Shown here: one piece after another, positions 18,369 through 27,599 of the stretch
How positions within the stretch are numbered: the first letter of the stretch is position 1
How the letters are laid out: each line of letters opens with the position of its first letter
NCBI GenBank assembly: GCA_021739765.1
Contig: JAIPBD010000004.1
Span: 292,521-356,520 of the forward strand
Length of the DNA stretch: 64,000 nt
Reading direction: 5' to 3'
DNA from: Melioribacteraceae bacterium
GTDB lineage: Bacteria; Bacteroidota; Ignavibacteria; Ignavibacteriales; Melioribacteraceae
Translations under genes and position numbers: made by a program
Notes under the pieces: model-generated
Database searches by the model: none
The model's input: the letters and a program-made list of their open reading frames with translations, nothing else
Told to the model about the DNA's origin: nothing

Positions 18369-19604
18369 TTATAAACCGAATGAAAGATTAAGTCCGGCTA
18401 AATGTGCCGATGAATTATAAACTCCGTTAAAGTTAATGTCAGACGCAGAATTAGTTACTTCTCTTTCGTCAAATCTTAAGAATAAATAAGCAAAATCAAC
18501 GATAATGTTGTCTGTAATTTTATAGCCAGCACCAATATTAAGACCAATTCGATCAGCATCAGGTAAGGTTGGTTCAACTAAAGCGTCATTAACAGGATTA
18601 TTATCATAAAGCAAACCGCCTCTTAAAGCAAGTTTTTCGCTAAACTGATATTCAACACCACCTCTTATAATGTAGGTATCGTTGTAATCTCTAACTGCTG
18701 AGGAAACTAATGGAGTTCCATCAGAGGTTCTCATATCTAAGAATTTAACTTCAAGTTTGTCGTAACTTGACCATCCGATCCATTGAAAGTCATAGGTAAC
18801 TGTCCATTGATCTGCAGGTTTAAAGGCAACACCAATTAACAAATTTGATGGTGTTGTAAGCTGGGCTTCGATACCACCTTTGGGATAAGCTGATGCTAAC
18901 GCAGCAGGACCTTCTGTAACTGCATCCCCTTCAAATGTCATCACAACTTCCGATTGATAATGCATACCAAAAGAAAATTTATCCGATTTTTTATATAACA
19001 TTGATAAAGAATATCCAAATCCGGTTCCATCTCCAGACAAATCAACATTTGCTGTACCGGCAAATGGAGCAATGTAAATGTTTCTATTTATTAATACATC
19101 TCCATAAGCAAATCTAAAACTTCCACCGATAGATAACGCTTCGGTTACCTTATATGCAACTGCACCCGTGAAGAAAAAAGTACGTATTTCGGTATCTAAC
19201 GCCAATGTTTCACCAGGCCATCCGCTTGTCCAAGTTGTTCCCAATCCGAACGGATTATTAACACCGAGTCCTACACTAATTTTATCTGATAATTGATGTG
19301 AAACATAAAAGTTGATCGGAGTAAATACAGCTGACTCAACTTCATATTCATCTGTTGATGGAGACGGACCGCGAAATGCTGCTGAAGGCATAATTGCGGT
19401 TGTTCCAAACATTATTTGTGTACCATGCAATTGAGTTAATCCTGCCGGATTAAAATGAATTGCGGATGGATCATTTGCTAAAGCGACAAAAGCACCCGCC
19501 ATTGCCATTGCTTTCGCACCATGTTCATTGATCTGAAATCCTCCTGCTCTTATGGAGCTAAAAGCTGTGGAGCAGAATAATAAGACAATGAGTAGCTTTT
19601 TCAA
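18369..19604 (-). CDS. OmpP1/FadL/TodX family outer-membrane transporter
   Basis: Outer-membrane beta-barrel that lets long-chain fatty acids or other hydrophobic compounds through. After a signal peptide the mature protein starts GGFQINEHGAKAMAMAGAFVAL and has the family plug motif NDPSAIHFNPAGLT. Alternating barrel strands run to the C-terminal LSFGL. The TTG at 19604 is chosen because GGAGGT (19611-19616) is 6 nt upstream and a normal signal peptide follows, giving 411 residues; an upstream ATG would add 22 residues without such a site. Followed by the SGNH gene. Confidence 0.9.
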   Translation of the reverse strand: MKKLLIVLLFCSTAFSSIRAGGFQINEHGAKAMAMAGAFVALANDPSAIHFNPAGLTQLHGTQIMFGTTAIMPSAAFRGPSPSTDEYEVESAVFTPINFYVSHQLSDKISVGLGVNNPFGLGTTWTSGWPGETLALDTEIRTFFFTGAVAYKVTEALSIGGSFRFAYGDVLINRNIYIAPFAGTANVDLSGDGTGFGYSLSMLYKKSDKFSFGMHYQSEVVMTFEGDAVTEGPAALASAYPKGGIEAQLTTPSNLLIGVAFKPADQWTVTYDFQWIGWSSYDKLEVKFLDMRTSDGTPLVSSAVRDYNDTYIIRGGVEYQFSEKLALRGGLLYDNNPVNDALVEPTLPDADRIGLNIGAGYKITDNIIVDFAYLFLRFDEREVTNSASDINFNGVYNSSAHLAGLNLSFGL

Positions 19605-19680
19605 GGTTGCACCTCCGTTTATGAATGGGTAAATAAAGTAAAGATAGTTATTGTTCTCAAATAAAAGCAACTAATACAGG

Positions 19681-20181
19681 CTATTCAATTTTCATTAATA
19701 ATTGATTTTTTTCGATGGTTTGACCCTCAATTACATTAAGATTTTTTATAATGCCATCTCTTTTTGCCGTTAAGTCATTTTCCATTTTCATCGCTTCAAG
19801 AATTAATAACGAGTCGCCTATTTTAACTTCCTCGCCCTCCTTTTTGCTAAGTTTTAGAATTAGTCCGGGCATGGGAGCCCTGACCTCAATTTTAGAATTG
19901 TTTTTGTTTTTTTCCGAGAGTAATATTGACGTTTTTTCTTCTAATTCAGTTTTTACATCTATTTCGTAAATTCTATTTTGAAACATAATTTCAAGACTAT
20001 TACGATTTAGTATTTTATAGTCGAAAGAATCTATTCTTGAATTCGTTTTGATAAATAATTGTCCATTTAGAATTTCACTTTCGAATTCTAAATATTCACT
20101 ATCCACATAAATTTGACCATTCCCATTAATTTCAACAATCTTCCTCTGCCCTTCAATTGTAACAATGAATTTATTGTTCAT
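19681..20181 (-). CDS. Biotin carrier protein of an acyl-CoA/pyruvate-type carboxylase
   Basis: Biotin/lipoyl attachment protein of 166 residues. The C-terminal domain (about 95-166) starts APMPG and carries the biotinyl-lysine K132 in EAMKMEN. The N-terminal 90 residues are variable, as in biotin carriers of propionyl-CoA or oxaloacetate-type carboxylases. Its start overlaps the biotin carboxylase gene by 11 bases, so the products form one enzyme. No carboxyltransferase subunit is encoded in the window, so the acceptor substrate is unknown. Confidence 0.9.
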   Translation of the reverse strand: MNNKFIVTIEGQRKIVEINGNGQIYVDSEYLEFESEILNGQLFIKTNSRIDSFDYKILNRNSLEIMFQNRIYEIDVKTELEEKTSILLSEKNKNNSKIEVRAPMPGLILKLSKKEGEEVKIGDSLLILEAMKMENDLTAKRDGIIKNLNVIEGQTIEKNQLLMKIE

Positions 20182-21664
20182 CCAAATTCATCCATTGATT
20201 ATTAGTAGAAATATTGTTCCCGGAAATCCGGGATTTAGTATGAATTTGCATCAACAATGCAGCAATCGCGGATAGTTCATTTAGATCTGAATTCATTAGA
20301 GAGTTTTCCTGCCAAGTAAAGTAATCCTCAATATTCTCTTCAATAAATTTTATAGTAAACGAAGCATCAATAAATAATGGATGATTTAGAATCCATTTAC
20401 AAAAATTGATGTTACTGATGATTCCGGAAACCTTGAATTCGTTTAGAGCATGAATTAATCTTATCCTTGCTTCTTCCCTCGATTTACCGCTGGTTACAAT
20501 TTTAGCAAGCATCGGATCATAAAACATGGAAACAGTTGATAATTCATCAACGCCACTATCAACACGCAGCCAGGGTTGATTTGGAACCGAATATGTTTTC
20601 AATTTTCCCGTCGACGGAGCGAAATTGTTTTTCGAATCTTCCGCATACAATCTGCACTCAATCGAATGTCCATTAATAAAGATATCCTTTTGGTTGAATG
20701 ATAATTTTTCACCGTTAGCAATTCTGATTTGTTCCTTTACCAGATCGATTGAAGTTATTTTTTCTGTCACGGGATGTTCAACCTGCAAACGGGTATTCAT
20801 TTCCAGAAAGTAAAAGTTATCAGAATCATCCAATAAAAACTCGATTGTTCCCGCGTTGTGATAATTGCACGCCTTCGCGGCTTCAATAGCCGCAGTGGTA
20901 ATTCTACTTCTGATTTCATCGTTAATTGAAGGTGAAGGAGCCTCTTCAATCACTTTTTGATGCCTGCGCTGCATAGAACATTCACGCTCAAATAAATGAA
21001 CATAATTGCCGTGCTGATCTGCTATTATCTGAACTTCGATGTGTTTTGGATTATCAATGAATTTTTCAAAATATACTTTATCGTCACCAAATGATTTTTT
21101 TGCTTCACTCGTTGCTCTCAAAAATGAAGATTCAAATTCCCCTCGATTATTAACCAGTCTCATTCCTTTGCCACCACCGCCGGCGGAGGCTTTAAGCATG
21201 ATCGGGAATCCTATTTTTTCAGCGATCTCAATCGCATTTTCAATATTACTTATAGGTTCAAGTGTTCCAGGAACTATCGGAACATTATTTTCAGCCATCA
21301 ATTTTCGCGCTCTGGTTTTACTGCCCATCATTTCAACAGACTTGCTGGATGGACCGATAAAAATCAAGCCTGCGTCTGTAACCGCTTTAATGAAAGAAGA
21401 GTTTTCGGACAGAAAACCGTACCCAGGATGTATTGCGTCAACTTTTTTAGCTAACGCCAATTGAATAATTTTTTCTGAATCCAAATAAGATTGGGATGCG
21501 ACTGACGGACCGATGAAGTAAGATTCATCTGCTAATCTTGAGTGAAGACTTAATTTATCAGCCTCAGAATATATTGCAACTGAAGTGATATTTGACTCTT
21601 TACAAGCATTAATAATTCTAACGGCTATTTCGCCACGATTTGCGATCAGTATTCTTTTAATCAT
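20171..21664 (-). CDS. accC: Biotin carboxylase subunit
   Basis: ATP-dependent carboxylation of the biotin on the adjacent carrier. The canonical start MIKRILIANRGEIAVRI is given by the ATG at 21664, just after the mutS2 stop (a TTG at 21679 would add five residues). The ATP-grasp glycine loop GGGGKGMRL, the EFLLD...FLEMNTRLQVEHPVTE active-site segment and the C-terminal biotin carboxylase domain (YDPMLAKIV) are all present. About 497 residues, the size seen in acetyl-CoA, propionyl-CoA and pyruvate carboxylase A-type subunits; accC is used in the broad sense. Confidence 0.92.
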   Translation of the reverse strand: MIKRILIANRGEIAVRIINACKESNITSVAIYSEADKLSLHSRLADESYFIGPSVASQSYLDSEKIIQLALAKKVDAIHPGYGFLSENSSFIKAVTDAGLIFIGPSSKSVEMMGSKTRARKLMAENNVPIVPGTLEPISNIENAIEIAEKIGFPIMLKASAGGGGKGMRLVNNRGEFESSFLRATSEAKKSFGDDKVYFEKFIDNPKHIEVQIIADQHGNYVHLFERECSMQRRHQKVIEEAPSPSINDEIRSRITTAAIEAAKACNYHNAGTIEFLLDDSDNFYFLEMNTRLQVEHPVTEKITSIDLVKEQIRIANGEKLSFNQKDIFINGHSIECRLYAEDSKNNFAPSTGKLKTYSVPNQPWLRVDSGVDELSTVSMFYDPMLAKIVTSGKSREEARIRLIHALNEFKVSGIISNINFCKWILNHPLFIDASFTIKFIEENIEDYFTWQENSLMNSDLNELSAIAALLMQIHTKSRISGNNISTNNQWMNLDEQ

Positions 21665-21665
21665 T

Positions 21666-24026
21666 CTATTGAAATTCAACTATGGTAATTCCCTCTCCAC
21701 CCATTTCGATTTTGCCAAAATAATAATTTTTTACATTTTCGTGTCTTTTTATAATTTCATGCGTAGTCTTTTTTAATACTCCGGTACCTTTTCCGTGAAC
21801 AATTTCTACACGGTCGTAACCGCTTGCGAAAGCATCATCAAGAAATTTAACCAATTCGTAATCTAATTCCTCCGGTCGTTTTCCCCGAATGTCAATTCGT
21901 GCGGATGGCAAATCCGAAGAAATAAATCTTGACTGATAACCGGTTTCTATTTCAGTTTTGTCTTCCTTCGTTTTAATGAGTTGATTCATTCTAACTTTTA
22001 GTTTGAGAGTCCCGGAAGCAATTTCAGCTATATTTTTTTCATTTTGGATGGATATTATTTTGCCTGTCGTGTTTGTATCCCTAATTGATACAAAATCCCC
22101 TACTTTCAAAGAAACATCTGGATAAAATGTTTTTTGTTCTAATTTGAGTTCTTCATTATTCTTTGATTTTACGGCCTCAATAATCTTTCTCTGCTCTTTT
22201 ACAACCGTTTTATCAGCGTTACTTTCTCGAATTTTTCTTACTGTATCTTCCAAGGTTTTATTTACATCTTTCAGATATAATTGAGCTTCAATTTTAGATT
22301 TATTAATAATCTCTTTTTTCTGAGATTCTAATTCTTCAATTTTATTTTTATAAAGATTAGTCAATCCCTTCAATCTGGAATTTTCGATTTCCGATTCGTT
22401 CAATCTCTGTTGCAATTTGTTGGAGTGTTCCTCTATCTTTGCCAGAAATTCTTCTAATTTATATTTGTCACTATCAACAAATTCTTTAGCCAATTCAATA
22501 AATGAATTCTCAAATCCGATTCTCCTCGCGACTTCAAAAGCATAGCTTGAACCGGGAATGCCTTGTACGAATTTGTAAGTCGGCATTAGTTTTTCAAGAT
22601 CGAACTGCATTGATCCATTTTGGATATTCTCTGATTCATGAGCAAACACCTTTAGATTTCCGTGATGAGTGGATGTTAGCGCATAGGATTTTTTCTCAAT
22701 TAGTTTTAACAACAACGCGGTCGCAAGCGCTGATCCTTCTGTCGGATCAGTCCCGGTCCCGATTTCATCTAATAAAACAAGACTATTTTCATCCGTTTTA
22801 TTCAGAATATGCTTAATATTTGTTAAATGTGAACTATAAGTACTAAGATCTTCTTCAATCGATTGTTCATCACCGATATCTACCAATACTCTATTTATAG
22901 AGTGGAGGTTAGAGTCAGGATGAATTGGCGCGTGAAGACCGCACAAAAGAACTAAGGTAATCAATCCGACTGTTTTTAATACGACGGTTTTCCCCCCGGC
23001 ATTCGGTCCGGTAATTACAATTACTCGCTCCTTTTCAAACTCAATATTGAGAGGTACTGTATTATTGATTCCTAATTTGTTTAGTAGAACCGGATGTTTT
23101 GCATCTATCAGTTTTATAGATTTACTTAAATCGCAATTCGAGAAACTACCCATTATCTCAGTCGAGTATTTTGCCGCTGCAAAAATCAAATCCAATTCTG
23201 AAATGGCAAGTAGCGTGATTCTCAAATCATGGACTGACGCACCTATTCTTTTGGTAACTTCTTTTAGAATTCTATCTATTTCTCTTTTTTCCGCAAATGA
23301 CAAAGAAAGAAGTTCGTTATTAAGTTCTAATGTTTCTGTGGGTTCAATATAGACAGTCTGCCCGGATGCGGATTCGGAATGAATAAATCCCTTTACATGT
23401 CGTTTATGTTCAGCTTTTACCGGTAAAACAGTCCGTCCGTCGCTGATAGTAGAAAAGTCTTCTTGTACAAGGTATGTGTCGCTCAATTTTTTTAAAATTT
23501 GACCAACAACCTTTCTCAAAATATCCTGTTTGTCCCGGATTTCAGATCTTATCTCTTTTAATTTTTTGCTTGCATTATCAGCTATTGTGCCTTGCTGAGT
23601 AAAAAGCCCTGATAGTGCATGTTCAAGTACTTTATCAATCAACAAACGGGTTGAATATTTTTCGAAAAGTACCTTTGTTTTAAAATTTTGATTGAGGTAT
23701 TGGTACATTCGTCTTGAAATTTCGAGCAATTCGAGAATATTTTTAATATTCTCTTCAGTAAGAATTGTCCCATCGATTGCTGAGCGACTAATACAATTGT
23801 TTAAATCCGGTAGAAAAGTAAGAGGGAGGTTTCCGTTTTCGATAAGAATGTCTTTCGCTTCTTGAATTAACTTTCCCCGTTCTTCGGCATCTTTGAGATT
23901 ATCGAATGGTACGATATCCTCCAAAATAGACTTACCGTTTTCCGTCGAGATGTATTTCCCAATGTAGCCGAGAACTTTGTCCAGTTCAAGTTTTTCGAAG
24001 ACGTCAGTCGATGCGTGTCCCATCAT
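21666..24026 (-). CDS. mutS2: Endonuclease MutS2
   Basis: MutS homologue of 786 residues without the mismatch-recognition domain; acts on recombination intermediates and stalled or collided ribosomes in studied bacteria. The clamp/lever region occupies about 1-320, then the ABC ATPase with Walker A GPNAGGKT (about 339) and LLDEIGTGTDPTEGSALA, a coiled coil (about 510-620), a KOW-like section, and the C-terminal Smr nuclease domain (about 708-786, IDIRGKRPEE...VEIVHGKGTGVLK). Start overlaps the cvpA stop by 4 bases. Confidence 0.95.
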   Translation of the reverse strand: MMGHASTDVFEKLELDKVLGYIGKYISTENGKSILEDIVPFDNLKDAEERGKLIQEAKDILIENGNLPLTFLPDLNNCISRSAIDGTILTEENIKNILELLEISRRMYQYLNQNFKTKVLFEKYSTRLLIDKVLEHALSGLFTQQGTIADNASKKLKEIRSEIRDKQDILRKVVGQILKKLSDTYLVQEDFSTISDGRTVLPVKAEHKRHVKGFIHSESASGQTVYIEPTETLELNNELLSLSFAEKREIDRILKEVTKRIGASVHDLRITLLAISELDLIFAAAKYSTEIMGSFSNCDLSKSIKLIDAKHPVLLNKLGINNTVPLNIEFEKERVIVITGPNAGGKTVVLKTVGLITLVLLCGLHAPIHPDSNLHSINRVLVDIGDEQSIEEDLSTYSSHLTNIKHILNKTDENSLVLLDEIGTGTDPTEGSALATALLLKLIEKKSYALTSTHHGNLKVFAHESENIQNGSMQFDLEKLMPTYKFVQGIPGSSYAFEVARRIGFENSFIELAKEFVDSDKYKLEEFLAKIEEHSNKLQQRLNESEIENSRLKGLTNLYKNKIEELESQKKEIINKSKIEAQLYLKDVNKTLEDTVRKIRESNADKTVVKEQRKIIEAVKSKNNEELKLEQKTFYPDVSLKVGDFVSIRDTNTTGKIISIQNEKNIAEIASGTLKLKVRMNQLIKTKEDKTEIETGYQSRFISSDLPSARIDIRGKRPEELDYELVKFLDDAFASGYDRVEIVHGKGTGVLKKTTHEIIKRHENVKNYYFGKIEMGGEGITIVEFQ

Positions 24027-24577
24027 TCGGTATCCGGTTCATTTTGCTCGGTGGCCTGAATAAATTCATCTTTACTCTGAATAAAATCTTGGAAAAATTT
24101 CATCGCGTCAGACTCTGCCCCGAGGATAAGTTCAATTGAGGAAGGTATAATATTATAGGTTTTTAAATAAAGAAATGATTCGTTCCTATCTTCGTCAGAA
24201 GGTATTTTAAAAATGTTCAAAAATAACAGAAAACCACTTATAAAAAAAACTATCTGGATTGCTCCGGTTATACCGCCGGTAAGTTGATTCAAAAATTTAT
24301 TCACTTTATCCAGAGGATGCACCACTCTTTTAATCACAGCTGTAATTAAAACAACTAATATAAAAATTAAAACACCGGAAACGATCTCGGAAAGGTAATA
24401 TTCTTCACTAAAAATAGGAGCTATAATCTTTGCACCTTCATCAGAATATTGAATTGAAAGTATTATGGCGAGGATAAATCCCAATAAACCAATAATTTTT
24501 CTAACCATTCCATCCTTATACCCAAGGATGAAACCGATCACAATAAAAACAACTATGAGATAATCAATGTAGTTCAA
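24023..24577 (-). CDS. cvpA: CvpA family membrane protein
   Basis: Inner-membrane protein of 184 residues with about four transmembrane helices (residues 5-25, 28-45, 62-85, 100-125), starting NYIDYLIVVFIVIGFILGYKDG, which is the CvpA/colicin V production pattern. The function of the family is unresolved; it affects envelope integrity in enterobacteria. The acidic C-terminus is cytoplasmic or periplasmic. Overlaps mutS2 by 4 bases, a pairing seen in other genomes. Confidence 0.87.
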   Translation of the reverse strand: MNYIDYLIVVFIVIGFILGYKDGMVRKIIGLLGFILAIILSIQYSDEGAKIIAPIFSEEYYLSEIVSGVLIFILVVLITAVIKRVVHPLDKVNKFLNQLTGGITGAIQIVFFISGFLLFLNIFKIPSDEDRNESFLYLKTYNIIPSSIELILGAESDAMKFFQDFIQSKDEFIQATEQNEPDTE

Positions 24578-24579
24578 AA

Positions 24580-25026
24580 CTAAACCAGTAAAGCTTCCAC
24601 AATTTCTTTTATTTTTTTACCGTCTGCTCTACCTTTGAGAGCTTTAATTGAGGCAGGCATTAATTTGGGGAAATCTTGTTTGGACTTTGCTCCAATTTGT
24701 TCGGCAATGTTTTTTATTTCGAGGGTGACTTCTTCATCTGTCAGTTGTTTGGGAAGATAACTTTCAATTATTTTTAACTCTGCCTCTTCTTTTTCAGCAA
24801 GTTCGTCCCGTCCGCCATTTCTAAATTGCTCAATCGATTCTTTCCTTTTTTTAGCTGCCGACGAAAGTAATTTGATTTCGGCTCCGGAGTCCATCTCTTT
24901 TCCGATTCCACTTTTTTCATATTCTAATATTAAAGATCGAATTGAGCGAACGGTGGATAGAAGTACTTTATCCTTAGATTTCATAGCTGACTTTAAGTCT
25001 TCGTTTATTTTATCTTTTAGATTCAT
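24580..25026 (-). CDS. yqeY: GatB/YqeY domain protein
   Basis: A 148-residue cytoplasmic helical protein of the YqeY family, resembling the tRNA-binding tail of GatB. It has the family start LKDKINEDLKSAMKSKDK, the segment KKRKESIEQFRNGGRDELAEKEEAEL and YLPKQLTDEEV, and ends with KGRADGKKIKEIVEALL. The family may bind tRNA, but no role is proven. Two bases separate it from cvpA. Confidence 0.92.
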   Translation of the reverse strand: MNLKDKINEDLKSAMKSKDKVLLSTVRSIRSLILEYEKSGIGKEMDSGAEIKLLSSAAKKRKESIEQFRNGGRDELAEKEEAELKIIESYLPKQLTDEEVTLEIKNIAEQIGAKSKQDFPKLMPASIKALKGRADGKKIKEIVEALLV

Positions 25027-25035
25027 TTACCCCTC

Positions 25036-25070
25036 AAAAAAAAAGGCAGGCTATAATAATACAACCTGCC
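25036..25070 (-). terminator. Intrinsic terminator of the ExbB-ExbD-ExbD operon
   Basis: On the minus strand GGCAGG (25070-25065) pairs with CCTGCC (25050-25045) across an A/T-rich loop, followed by about nine T residues (25044-25036). It lies between the last ExbD stop (25094) and the yqeY start (25026). Confidence 0.8.
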
Positions 25071-25093
25071 CACGTTTAAAAATGTAAATAGAA

Positions 25094-25510
25094 CTATTGA
25101 CTACTAAGTCGGGCAGAATAATTAATTCTGCGTGCGTCCGCTTTTCTAAGTTCTTGCTGAATGTCGGTAACAACTCCCATATTGGAGTTCCTATCAACCC
25201 TAAAAGAAACAATTACATTCGGTAATTCAACACGTTTTTGATACATGATTGAGCGAATCTCTTCAAGAGGAACGATTGTGTCGTTAACTTGAATTCTTTC
25301 GTCTCTGCCCACCCAAACGTATGAAACCAGTCTTTTATTTTCAATTTTCTCAATCGCTTCTGCTTCCGGCAAAGTGTACTGAACCAAAACATCAACTTCT
25401 CTCAATGTTGTTGTAACCATAAAGAACAGAAGAAGCATAAATACAATATCCGGCATTGAAGCGGTAGGTATCTCTTGTTTTGTAGAAGCTCTTTTTTTAT
25501 GAAATTTCAT
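25094..25510 (-). CDS. exbD: ExbD/TolR family protein (second copy)
   Basis: Energy-transducing stator partner of 138 residues. One N-terminal transmembrane helix (about 20-38) carries the proton-conducting aspartate in SMPDIVFMLLLFFMV, and a small periplasmic domain follows. It is 15 bases after the other ExbD gene and belongs to a three-gene ExbB-ExbD-ExbD operon. Such operons power TonB-dependent uptake or Tol-like outer-membrane maintenance; no TonB gene is in the window. Confidence 0.92.
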   Translation of the reverse strand: MKFHKKRASTKQEIPTASMPDIVFMLLLFFMVTTTLREVDVLVQYTLPEAEAIEKIENKRLVSYVWVGRDERIQVNDTIVPLEEIRSIMYQKRVELPNVIVSFRVDRNSNMGVVTDIQQELRKADARRINYSARLSSQ

Positions 25511-25525
25511 GATTAACCTTTAGGA

Positions 25526-26065
25526 TTATTTAATCTGCTCTGGTTCAGCAATTGAGATAATAATTGGAATTTTCTCTTTAACTTCATTTGATTCTTCCTC
25601 AGTCAGATCCTCAATTGAAGTTTTACCAAATTTAGTGTTAGCATAAGCTTCTCTAACTTGGAAATATGCTGCTTTTACTTGATCCAAAGCCTGTATGTAA
25701 AGATTATAATTCGTTTTTCTGTCAGTTTTAACCGAAACTACCAATTTTTTATTTTTTGGTAATTCAATCTTTTGAGTAATTCTTTCAGTTAAATTCTCTC
25801 TAATTTGTGGTATTGCTATTACATCGCCATTCAAAAGTACATCACCATTTTCGTTAATAAGCAATGCTGCGAGTCTTTCTTTTGACAAAGGAACAATATT
25901 TTCATCAGGATTCTCCTGATATTCAGGAAGTGTCATACCAATACCGGTATCCACATCAATAACTGTAGCAACAAGAAAGAACAACAAGAGCAAAAAGGCT
26001 ATATCAGCCATGGAACTTGTTGGAATCTCAGCTTCGGCTATTTTTTTATTTTTTAGCTTGACCAT
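25526..26065 (-). CDS. exbD: ExbD/TolR family protein (first copy)
   Basis: ExbD-type protein of 179 residues with the membrane helix and proton-path aspartate in SMADIAFLLLLFFLV (about 18-33) and a longer periplasmic domain than its neighbour, ending in an acidic Glu-rich stretch. The two ExbD paralogues differ outside the helix, suggesting a heteromeric stator as common in Bacteroidota. It begins 25 bases after exbB. Confidence 0.92.
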   Translation of the reverse strand: MVKLKNKKIAEAEIPTSSMADIAFLLLLFFLVATVIDVDTGIGMTLPEYQENPDENIVPLSKERLAALLINENGDVLLNGDVIAIPQIRENLTERITQKIELPKNKKLVVSVKTDRKTNYNLYIQALDQVKAAYFQVREAYANTKFGKTSIEDLTEEESNEVKEKIPIIISIAEPEQIK

Positions 26066-26090
26066 AATTCGATTCTCGCTTAAAGTTTAA

Positions 26091-26774
26091 TTATTTCTTC
26101 ATTTCATAAAGTGTGTCAATCAATTCGATTGAACTTTCTTCCATGTCCGAAACCAATTTGTCGATTCTAGCAACAAAGTAGTTATAGAATACCTGAAGAA
26201 TAATCGCTGCAACAAGACCAAATAATGTGGTTAACAAAGCCACAGATATACCAGATGCAACAACACCGGGAGAAATCTGAGCCGCTTCAGCAATAGCATC
26301 AAAGGCTTCGATCATACCTTGAACAGTTCCCGTAAAACCAAGCATCGGTGCAATTGTGATAAATGTTGAAATCCAGATCAGTCCTCTTTCCAAGAAGCCC
26401 ATTTCAATTGCTCCATAAGCCATAATAGCTTTTTCGGCAGCTTCGGTACCTTCTTGCGCTCTCAAAAGTCCTGCGTGGAAAACTGAAGCGATAGAACCGC
26501 GACTATTTTCACAAACTTCGATAGCTTTTTCAACTCCGCCCTCTGTAAGAGCGTCTTTTACTTGAACGATGAATTTTTTAGTATTCATGCTCGACCTTGA
26601 AAGAGTCCAGATTCTTTCAAAACTGAATGCCAGACCAGCAACCAAACAGCCTAAAATTGGCCACATGAAACCGCCACCCTGAACAAATTTTTCTTGCAAA
26701 TAAGTTAAAACTCCTGCGTCTTCAACTTGTGCCAAAAGATGTGACACAAACCCGTAAATTTCTGCGATTTGCAT
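26091..26774 (-). CDS. exbB: MotA/TolQ/ExbB proton channel protein
   Basis: Inner-membrane proton channel of 227 residues, first gene of the ExbB-ExbD-ExbD operon. Three transmembrane helices (about 33-52, 132-155, 172-198) are present, with the conserved LGFTGTVQGMIEAFDAIA and ISVALLTTLFGLVAAI segments that line the pore. It forms a pentameric ring around an ExbD dimer to turn proton flow into work on outer-membrane systems. The upstream 126 bases hold AGGAGG-like purines and likely the promoter. Confidence 0.93.
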   Translation of the reverse strand: MQIAEIYGFVSHLLAQVEDAGVLTYLQEKFVQGGGFMWPILGCLVAGLAFSFERIWTLSRSSMNTKKFIVQVKDALTEGGVEKAIEVCENSRGSIASVFHAGLLRAQEGTEAAEKAIMAYGAIEMGFLERGLIWISTFITIAPMLGFTGTVQGMIEAFDAIAEAAQISPGVVASGISVALLTTLFGLVAAIILQVFYNYFVARIDKLVSDMEESSIELIDTLYEMKK

Positions 26775-26900
26775 AAGAGATAACCTCCAAAATGATTTAA
26801 AAGAATAAAATTTCTATACCGGTAAACACTTAATTTGGGTCTGCCAACATTAACGATTTAGCTCTACAAAGTCAATAATATTTTCGTTATCCGATATTCA

Positions 26901-27584
26901 TTACCTATTTGAGAGCGATTTCTTGAGTTTAAAAAAGGTACCCCCAAAAGTAGAATAATTTTCAAATAAAATAAGAACTTTTTTTGCTATTTCTAAAGGT
27001 TTTATTAAATCTCTCGAATCTTTTACCCATTCTCGGTTCTCTTCCGAATCAATTATGCTCGGAGCAACGAGATTTGCGGTAAAATTAAATGATTCCCCCT
27101 CCAAATTAAGATTTTCAACAAATGTATTTAATGCTGCTTTTGAAACATTGTACACACACTTTCCCTTCTCCGGAACAAACGAAGAATATGCGCCTGTAAA
27201 ACAAATTGAACCTCCCGATCCGTTTTTGACAAGTTTGACAAATTGTTTTGCCAATATAAATGAAGCAGTCAGGTTTATATCAAGCACTCGATTCCAATCA
27301 GTTAGTTCGGTTTGATCAATATTTCTGCCACCAAAATAAACTCCGATTGTAGAAAAGAGAAAACATTTTTGCGATTTTTCCAATGTTATGGATTCAAACG
27401 CTTTGATCACGTTCTTTTCAATAAGAAAATCACCCACGATAATTTTCTTATGTGAAGGTGATAAAGGTGTAAAATCGGATCGATTTAGAAGTACAATTTC
27501 AAATTTATCTATTTGGTTAAAGTACTCGTAAACTTTCGATCCTAAAAAGCCAGATACCCCTGCGAGTATTAAAACATCTCTCAT
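26901..27584 (-). CDS. Short-chain dehydrogenase/reductase family protein
   Basis: Rossmann-fold oxidoreductase of 227 residues. The nucleotide-binding start is LILAGVSGFLGSKVYEYF, close to the SDR glycine motif, and the catalytic pair is YNVSK (YxxxK) with the upstream serine in FTGAYSSFVP. The cofactor and substrate cannot be assigned. It lies between the ExbB operon and an exported endonuclease-like protein, and is probably co-transcribed with the latter (15-base gap). Confidence 0.82.
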   Translation of the reverse strand: MRDVLILAGVSGFLGSKVYEYFNQIDKFEIVLLNRSDFTPLSPSHKKIIVGDFLIEKNVIKAFESITLEKSQKCFLFSTIGVYFGGRNIDQTELTDWNRVLDINLTASFILAKQFVKLVKNGSGGSICFTGAYSSFVPEKGKCVYNVSKAALNTFVENLNLEGESFNFTANLVAPSIIDSEENREWVKDSRDLIKPLEIAKKVLILFENYSTFGGTFFKLKKSLSNR

Positions 27585-27599
27585 ATCAATTATTCACGT

